From Zygnema cylindricum (taxonomy: Eukaryota > Streptophyta > Zygnematophyceae > Zygnematales > Zygnemataceae): a stretch of DNA of 13,751 bases. The stretch covers positions 13,452 to 27,202 of the forward strand of contig JBBHKE010001427.1 of the NCBI GenBank assembly GCA_037447655.1, in the 5' to 3' direction. Under the pieces are notes generated by a model. The model was not told the origin of the DNA and ran no database searches. It saw only the letters and a list, made by a program, of their open reading frames with translations. The translations under genes were made by a program, and so were the position numbers. How positions within the stretch are numbered: position 1 is the stretch's first letter; every line of letters begins with the position of its first letter. This document shows, piece by piece, positions 8,486-13,751 of the stretch.

Positions 8486-8846
8486 CATAGTTCAAAAGTA
8501 GGTGAAAGTCGCCCATACAATATGCCTATTGTACGCAAAAAATACAATATACCCTTAAGACCCATATTGTATTGGCCGCAAAATGAAATAAAATAGTAAC
8601 AGGGTTGAGTTGCACATCGTTCGATAGAGAATTAAACGTCATGTCTAAATTTTGAAAAACATTCGGAAATTTTTTTTTTTTCTCTGAGTTTTGAGGAGTT
8701 TTTTATTTAAACCGTCAGATTCGGACGATCGGACGGTCGCTGATCAAAGTAGTGACTTAAGAAGATCACATGAAAAGCCCATAACACAACTTACGATAAA
8801 GGCGCCGACAAAAGGCCTACAATTGAAACGCCTACTTTTGAACTCT
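8486..8846. mobile_element. MULE-like TIR element with perfect 9-bp TSD, 361 bp copy B
   Basis: It is flanked by identical GCTTTCATT 9-mers at 8477-8485 and 8847-8855. TIR core GTTCAAAAGTAGGYG (8490-8504, inverted at 8829-8843). It aligns along its length with copy A at 5306-5759 (roughly 80-85 percent identical by eye), apart from the 93-bp unit present once here. The perfect duplication, against seven of nine in copy A, suggests a more recent insertion. It lies immediately upstream of the proposed 5' region of the F-box gene and only 50 bp from the preceding 557-bp element. Confidence 0.87.
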
Positions 8847-8855
8847 GCTTTCATT

Positions 8856-9063
8856 TGAGATGGCTACAGTGAAAGGACGTGTATATCTAGGTAGATCTCA
8901 GGCCGGCACGTCGTTTTTCACTTTATTTGAGTCCGGCATCCAACAGCCTGTCCGAATAGGTTTTTCCTTTTTTTGTCGGTTCCGCAATAGGGCGTACTTT
9001 TTGTCCAGTCTTCCGTTCCAACCCAAACCCCAAAACCCTATTTCTCGTACCCGATCCCAAGAG
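8856..9063 (+). other. Possible 5' non-coding exon of the F-box gene
   Basis: The stretch ends in CCAAGAG followed by GTAAGA at 9064, a strong splice donor match, and a good acceptor (T-rich tract then ATAG) ends at 9509. A C/A-rich segment with ACCCTATTTCTCG precedes the donor, as is common in plant leaders. An ATG at 8860 (GAGATGG context) opens a frame into the donor in phase 0, but splicing to 9510 meets a TAG after seven codons. If this exon exists it is therefore a leader, or encodes a short upstream peptide. No TATA box was found. Inference only. Confidence 0.35.
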
Positions 9064-9509
9064 GTAAGAAATGTCGGCGCGAGGTGCCGCGAGGTGCCGA
9101 AGGTCCCACACTTGTATGGGGGCTTGTTCGATACCCTTGCTGTACTGTGCTATACTGTCTTCTAGTCGATTGGGTTCGAAAGTTGAAACCAATAGACGGG
9201 TACGGATAACTACCTGTACCAGTTTTATCTACCGTACTGGAAATTGTACAGGTGATATGTACGTTCTGTTTAGACTTCCCGTGTGCAAGGCTTCTGCGGC
9301 AGCATGTCAGCATTCATACTCTGTGACTCTGTACGAGAGTACGGCAGCCCCAAAAGGTTCAAAACTTCAAATACTTTTTCCCGGGGAAACCAAGTCTTCA
9401 AAGTCCAAACTTTGATGACTAGACTTGTTTTCGGTTAATCTGACATGGTAAAATGAATTCAAACGCTCTTATTCCGTTCCGTTTTTTTTTTATTTCTTTT
9501 TTTTTATAG
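9064..9509 (+). other. Possible leader intron with GTAC-rich inverted repeat
   Basis: Bounded by the GTAAGA donor at 9064 and the T-rich ATAG acceptor at 9509. It holds a tandem GAGGTGCCGC/GAGGTGCCGA pair near 9080-9099 and an interrupted inverted repeat at 9212-9253 (ACCTGTAC ... GTACAGGT, with CAGT ... ACTG inside). Open frames of about 100 codons on both strands here show no motifs. Confidence 0.35.
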
Positions 9510-9547
9510 AATTATTTGCTAGCTATTTGGTAGTGTCTGCAGCAGTG

Positions 9548-9586
9548 ATGGCTGCATTCCTTTGCTACAGTTCTCGTCTTCTCTGA
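9548..9586 (+). promoter_or_regulatory. Short upstream ORF in the F-box gene leader
   Basis: An ATG (GTGATGG context, G at -3 and +4) opens a 12-codon frame, MAAFLCYSSRLL, ending in TGA before the main start. Its strong context suggests it could reduce translation of the main frame. Whether it is in the mRNA depends on the true transcription start. Confidence 0.4.
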
Positions 9587-9680
9587 AGTGACCGCCCTCT
9601 TTTGCTGTCATCAAGAAACTTTGTCGTTTTCAAAATTTTGTAGGCTGGCTGAAGATACAGCAGCAGGCTTAAATGCCGCC

Positions 9681-9779
9681 ATGGCTGCCTGCTGTATCAG
9701 CAGATTGCAATGCTGTTTTACTAGTGCTGTATGCTCACCAGCTTGCTGTCCTACTCCTTTCACTTCATGTTGCAGTAAG
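9681..9779 (+). CDS. F-box gene coding exon 1 (N-terminus, 33 aa)
   Basis: Start GCCGCCATGG; donor AAG followed by GTATAA at 9780, phase 0. It encodes a Cys-rich N-terminus beginning MAACCISRLQCC and ending FTSCCSK. Cys/Ser richness continues directly into exon 2 (SCSTQPSSSCC), which supports this frame. A competing reading uses the ATG at 9673 with the donor GTAAGG at 9775; it also joins exon 2 in frame and would give a hydrophobic N-terminus instead. The assignment of exon 1 is less certain than the later exons because no homology supports it. Confidence 0.6.
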
Positions 9780-12700
9780 GTATAATAATAATTTGACGGA
9801 AATTGTTAACGTTGCATCCGATAATCTGATAGCAATAATTTGAAGTAAAAGGTTTCAACCTCGCGGTAAGGTGTAGTAATAGCCTGATAGTAATAGTATG
9901 ATGTAAAATATTATAATCTCGCAGTGATCTGACGCGGAATATTTTGATGTGGCAGTAAGGTATAACAATAATCTGATGCAAAAGGTTCTAAGCTTGTTGT
10001 TTTCTATTTAAGTATGATTAATTGAAGATGATTTCGTCGGTACGAGGTTGTACGGCGGTTTTCGCGCTTGAGGGTGTGGATTGGTTTGTAAGCAAGCTGC
10101 TGTTATGTACGTTATAGTGAGGATGAATTTGAATCTCTTTAATCGCAGTTTCGAAGGAAACGTTTGATTGTATGTGTAAAATTTTGTAAGATGAGTTTGC
10201 AGCTAGGAGGAAAATTGAATGAGGAGTTTGTAAGTTATCATTCTAATAGACTCTAAGAGCCCGCATGAGTTGAGAGTTTTGGAGTTTGGATAGTTTATGA
10301 TCTAAAGTTGTAGTAAGAATTTACTTGGCTGATGTACTTGTTCTTAATGTTTATTGGTTTTATGCTTTTTAATTTAACTTGGGGAGGCACTAAACTGGAG
10401 GTTTTACGCTTAAAAGTACATAAGTTTGGCAATTGTAAGTTTGGAATGAAAAGTTTTACTAGTTTGGTTTATGCCCTGAAGATGTGAAAAGGCTGGTGGT
10501 CTGTTAACTAAGCATCTAATTTAAAGTGTGAATTCTGAAATTCATAAAGAACCTTGTCGACCTTTGTTGTAAGTTTAAGAATTATCACTCAAATATGTCC
10601 GAGGTTTAGTAAATCGCTGGATTCACTGAGAGAATGCATTAATTGAATGTTGAGAGAATGAAATGCTGTGCCATAATATTTTTCCATTTTGCTGTCAGTT
10701 TAATTCTCTATACTCTTTCCGTCTTCTCAAAAATTATACTTGCCCTCTCCCTCTCTCTACTCTCTCCTCTCTCTCCACCTGTTCGCTCTCCCTTTCTCTC
10801 TCTCCTCCTGTTCACAGTTTTTTTTTGAAACCTGATCTTCTTTTGTGTTTTACTCGGTCCATTTTAGCAAAAGTTGCTACTTCCTGGTTGCAAATACTCC
10901 CATAGGCTTATTTGTCCCAGTAATGTAATTTTACTTGTCAATCACCTACTGTACTGTTTATTTCTCGAGGTCTTGGTTTTAGAGTTAGACTCACTATTCC
11001 TAACACATCCTCGCCTTGTTGTTGTTTACTTTTCTCTGTCTACAGAATCAACAACGGTTGCTGAGCTGCAGCACACAACCTTCATCTTCGTGTTGCTCAC
11101 TCTATAGTCCTGCAGCAGCACCGCCGCTACCTCCTTTTCCTTCTTGTCTTCCTCGACCTCCTGCTCCTGTTCCTGATGGCTGGCTCTCTCTAGCTCCACC
11201 GGCTCCCCCCCCGACATCTGATGAACTACTAAAGTCAAATGTTCAAGCTCCTCCAGAAAAACGTATTCGCCAGGAGCACCAATCAGCAGCTAGCAGTTTT
11301 GTACCTAAAAGTTTTATGCCTAAAATTTTTACAGCTTCACATTTTATACCAAGTTTTATACATTCAGGTTTTACGCTTACAGGAGCAGTTAGTAGCAACA
11401 CTAGCAATTCCAGAAATGAGCAACAATTATTGGCGGAGAATCCCCCTGTCCAATCAGAATCCTTTTCCCTGGCCAGTTTACCAAATGATTATTTGATTAA
11501 TCTCTGTAACCGGTTGACGGCTCCAAAAGATGCGGCAGCAATATCTGCAACTTGTATTCGCTTGTACAGAGTTTCATCTATGGCCATCAAAGAGCTGAAA
11601 CTCGGGTCAAACCCGGGAGACAGTCTTTTTCGAGCTTTATTAGTTCGCTTCAATAAAATCAGGACTCTTGACTTACCACTTCACCTTGGCGGCAGTTTTT
11701 TCTCAGACAGTAGTTGTCAGATATTGGCCAATGTCAAACCGCATCTAGTTTCTTTAAACTTGGAGAAGCAATCCAATATTTCAGATGTAGGATTAATGGC
11801 CATTGCAAATGCTTTCCCTCAGTTAGAAGAGTTATGTTGCAATGGCTGTCTCAACATAACAGACAAAGGTTTAGGTGCAGTAGCCGGATGTTGTCGAAGA
11901 CTTCGGGTTTTGCGCATTTGTTACTGCCGTTCCTTAACATCTGCCAGTCTTGCTGTGATCTGCACCAGTTCTCCAACTATTGCTGTTTTGGAGATCTCCG
12001 AAAAGAACGGTTTTGCCGGTAGATGGCCTCAACTGAAGGAGCTCACAGTGAGTCCATCTTCTTCTGCAGATTTTAAGATTTTTTTACTATGATAAGGTTT
12101 ATTTGGAACATTTGCAAGATCAAGTCTTTTCATGAGAGGGTTAATGTAGAACAATTGCAAGATGTAAGACTTTTTAAGAGAGGTTTTATGTAGAACATTT
12201 GCAAGATAGAAAAATAATTATGTAAATACAACAATTCAACGAACAATACTAAGTTTATGAATAATGCAGGTGAAAATCATAGTGTGAAGCTAACTCTATT
12301 TGTTTCTTTTGTATGTAAAACAGATAAATTGCGACGCTTGTGAATGCAATGACACGGTTGAGGCCGTCTCTGTCAACTGTCCTCAGCTGTTAAGTCTCTC
12401 TCTTCGCTTCTGCTGCAAATTGGGGGAAAGGTTTGAGAGCCTTCGAACAAATAGCCGATTTTTGAACCAGTTGCTGCTGGATTCTTGCACAGATTTGCCT
12501 CCTCAAATTTTTGGCGCCGGTTGGCCCACGCTCACTGTTTTGCATATAAGAACATCTGCCATAGATGACATAACTCTGGACGCCATTGCGAAAGGATGTC
12601 GGTCACTTAGAGTGATGAGACTTTTAAGCTGTGCTGATATTACAGATGATGGAGTTGTCAAGATTGCAAGCAGCTGTAGCATGTGAGTCGCCCTCTCTTC

Positions 12701-13256
12701 TTCAGCATAAATAGTTTATAAGTCTGTAGATGAATAATGGAGTAAATAATTAAACTAACAGTATCATTGTTTGCAGATGATCTGGATGCTATTTTTTTTT
12801 TTAAGGTTTGTATTTCCCCAGTCTCTCCTGCTACAAGACTCGACACGATGCTACAAGATGCTATAATATGCTACAAGATGCTACAAGTTGCTACAAGATG
12901 CTGACACAGTTTGAATTTTTTGTTTTGATTATAATTTTGTTTTTTATTTGTTATTTTTATTTTTTTTTGACAGGTTGGAGGTGTTAGATGTGGGCCAATG
13001 CCCACGAGTTACACACTCAGAGCTTGTAGCTTGTGCAGTAGGACTTTCTCCTGCCTTACTTCAAATTGGACTTCCTCGACAATGTTTTGGAGCTAAGCAT
13101 CTGAAAGCTGTTTCACGCCACGGCTGGTCATTGGATACGTCATCCTCTCAATGGCAGCTTGTCCGAAGCAGACCTTGCTTATGTTCATCATGTAGCTTGA
13201 GACGAACACAACACGTTCGTCGATCGGCTTTTTTATCATGGGAAGACAGTCAGTAG
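9681..13256 (+). CDS. F-box / Cys-containing leucine-rich-repeat protein (four coding exons, 580 aa)
   Basis: Predicted substrate-recognition subunit of an SCF ubiquitin ligase: the F-box binds SKP1 and the LRR arc binds the target. Exons 9681-9779, 11046-12047, 12324-12682 and 12974-13256 join in phases 0, 0 and 2 with GT/AG borders throughout. Residues 1-110 are Cys-, Ser- and Pro-rich with a basic EKRIRQ patch. The F-box is at about 174-219 (LPNDYLINLCNRL, then AAISATC and RLYRVSS). LRRs of the Cys-containing FBXL type run from about 235 to 535, for example LEELCCNGCLNITDKGLG, LRVLRICYCRSLTSASL, LRVMRLLSCADITDDGVV and LEVLDVGQCPRVTHSEL. The C-terminal 40 residues are basic and unrecognised. 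The start has an optimal GCCGCCATGG context. I cannot assign a specific orthologue or substrate. Confidence 0.87.
9773..9993 (+). repeat. Degenerate 90-bp minisatellite, about 2.4 units, overlapping a splice donor
   Basis: Units start at 9773, 9864 and 9953 with CAGTAAGGTATAATAATAAT, CGGTAAGGTGTAGTAATA and CAGTAAGGTATAACAATAAT, followed in each by AATCTGAT- or CCTGATAG-like motifs. The first unit includes both candidate exon 1 splice donors, so the donor is repeated downstream. Confidence 0.75.
9780..11045 (+). other. Intron 1 of the F-box gene (1,266 bp)
   Basis: Begins with a 90-bp minisatellite and contains a CT-rich tract at 10743-10809. The middle (about 10000-10700) is AT-rich with nothing recognisable. 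It is much longer than introns 2 and 3 (276 and 291 bp). First introns carrying regulatory sequence are common in plants, but no specific element was found. Confidence 0.6.
10743..10809 (+). repeat. CT-rich low-complexity tract in intron 1
   Basis: Runs of CTCTCC and CTCTCT broken by a few other bases; same composition class as the tract at the right end of the window. Confidence 0.8.
11046..12047 (+). CDS. F-box gene coding exon 2 (Pro-rich region, F-box, first LRRs)
   Basis: The acceptor TTTTCTCTGTCTACAG ends at 11045; the donor GTGAGT is at 12048 after CTCACA, phase 0 at both ends. It encodes residues 34-367: a Pro-rich segment, a basic patch, the F-box and the LRRs to KELT. Continuing past the donor the frame stops within 15 codons, as expected for intron sequence. 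Confidence 0.88.
12106..12210 (+). repeat. 43/44-bp tandem repeat in intron 2, about 2.4 units
   Basis: GAACATTTGCAAGAT recurs at 12106, 12149 (one change, GAACAATTGCAAGAT) and 12193, each full unit also carrying an AAGACTTTTTAAGAGAGG-like segment. The array fills over a third of this 276-bp intron. Confidence 0.8.
12324..12682 (+). CDS. F-box gene coding exon 3 (central LRRs)
   Basis: The acceptor GTAAAACAG ends at 12323; the donor GTGAGT is at 12683, leaving phase 2. It encodes residues 368-486 from INCDACECND to KIASSCS. The join restores an LRR: KELT then INCDACECNDTVEAV, followed by CPQLLSLSLRFC. Confidence 0.9.
12830..12902 (+). repeat. 10-bp microsatellite GCTACAAGAT in intron 3, about 7 units
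   Basis: Decamers GCTACAAGAT, with variants GCTATAATAT and GCTACAAGTT. The first copies are diverged (GCTACAAGACT). A similar CTACAAGACT pair occurs alone near 844-862. Confidence 0.9.
12974..13256 (+). CDS. F-box gene coding exon 4 (last LRRs and C-terminus)
   Basis: The acceptor after a long T tract (TTTTTTTTGACAG) ends at 12973. The split codon AT/G gives Met 487 and then LEVLDVGQCPRV, a typical LRR. The segment LPRQCFGAKHLKAVSRHGW follows, then a basic tail and a TAG at 13254-13256. Confidence 0.9.
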
Positions 13257-13713
13257 TGTGATCGTAACTACTTTTTTTTTTGGTTTTCCATTAATGTTCT
13301 TTGCTGCGAATCCGCAGTTTGACTTGGAGAAGTGGAAAACCATTGATAGGCAATTGAGATATACAAGAAGTGTCAGAAACGAGGATTAGAGGTTGTTTAA
13401 AGCAATAGACTCTTTCGATTTTGCAATCTCAATCCACTTAGTCTTCTTGCTTCCTTTTGCGTCAAATTAATGCAGATGATCCAATTTGATTACTTAAAAA
13501 GCTTAAATACACTTAGGTTTAGTCGATCCCCATTATCAGGAAGTTCCAAGGCTTTTCCTTAATTATTTTGCTGATGGGAGCTCCATCATCAGGCTATCAG
13601 GATTATGTCATCATGACTGACTTTGGGTGTTCTCTTCGGTTCGCAAAAACCTTAAAAGACCTACAATAAATTGTACTTTATTTTTTCTATGGGCTTAATA
13701 GATTATCTCTGGA
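13257..13713 (+). other. 3' UTR and downstream region of the F-box gene
   Basis: Non-coding sequence after the stop codon, AT-rich with short T tracts. An AATAAA at 13665-13670 followed by TTGTACTTTATTTTTTC is the best visible polyadenylation signal, about 410 bp after the stop; plant signals are degenerate, so the true site may lie elsewhere. Confidence 0.5.
13665..13670 (+). promoter_or_regulatory. Candidate polyadenylation signal AATAAA
   Basis: Canonical AATAAA downstream of the F-box stop codon, followed by a T-rich stretch. Sequence match only. Confidence 0.4.
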
Positions 13714-13751
13714 CTCCCACTCTCTCCCTCCCTCCCTCCCTCTCCCTCCCT
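13714..13751. repeat. Pyrimidine (CCCT) tract running off the window
   Basis: CTCCCACTCTCTCCCTCCC and further CCCT units to the last base. Nearly the reverse complement of the GA tract at 75-149. Confidence 0.85.

Noticed and set aside
8860-9165. 101-codon frame starting at ATG 8860 in fair context
   Set aside because: No recognisable domain; splicing from the donor at 9064 to 9510 stops after seven codons. Kept only as a possible leader exon.
9071-9415. 114-codon frame
   Set aside because: Lies in the proposed leader intron, no motif, and competes with equally long frames on the other strand.
9543-9779. Acceptors near 9533-9545 joining a coding frame from the 9063 donor
   Set aside because: All are in the same phase and run into TGA or TAG at once, so no upstream coding exon joins here.
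12106-12902. Tandem repeats in introns 2 and 3 as a CRISPR-like array
   Set aside because: Head-to-tail satellites without unique spacers, in a nuclear eukaryotic gene.

Overview
The window is nuclear DNA from a green-lineage (streptophyte) eukaryote. Two things point there. First, a U6 snRNA gene on the minus strand (262-363) has the plant form of the RNA and a plant RNA polymerase III promoter: an upstream sequence element and a TATA box 23 bp apart. Second, an intron-containing F-box/leucine-rich-repeat gene fills the right third on the plus strand. Species cannot be named from this; a bryophyte or charophyte alga would fit the AT-rich, repeat-laden DNA, but that is inference.

Layout. 1-430: a GA-rich tract, then the divergently oriented U6 gene with terminator, TATA and USE. 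430-1794: AT-rich DNA with no gene I can support. 1798-8846: a cluster of seven short terminal-inverted-repeat (TIR) DNA transposons, together about 3.4 kb. Three begin GGG and have TAA-type target sites like PIF/Harbinger (1798-2533, 2815-3506, 3590-3971). Two share a TACACCGTGAATCG terminus (4351-4553 and 7879-8435, in opposite orientation). Two share a GTTCAAAAGTAGG terminus with 9-bp target duplications (5306-5759 and 8486-8846). The last pair differ by exactly one 93-bp unit that can be read as a 31-residue peptide repeat. The first Harbinger-like element carries what looks like a decayed transposase fragment.

8857-13751: the F-box/LRR gene. A possible non-coding first exon ends with a strong splice donor at 9064. 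The coding part is reconstructed as four exons (9681-9779, 11046-12047, 12324-12682, 12974-13256) whose splice phases join without a break to give 580 residues: a Cys- and Pro-rich N-terminus, an F-box at about 174-219, then Cys-containing LRRs. The product is expected to be the substrate-recognition subunit of an SCF (SKP1-Cullin-F-box) ubiquitin ligase. Exon 1 is unusual: two overlapping start/donor pairs both lead into the same exon 2 frame, and the splice donor is itself the first copy of a 90-bp minisatellite.

The U6 gene and the F-box gene are not functionally linked as far as can be seen. The tetranucleotide GTAC, mostly as CCGTAC/GTACGG, is strikingly common in the left 9.4 kb and not in the F-box gene. 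All counts were made by eye.
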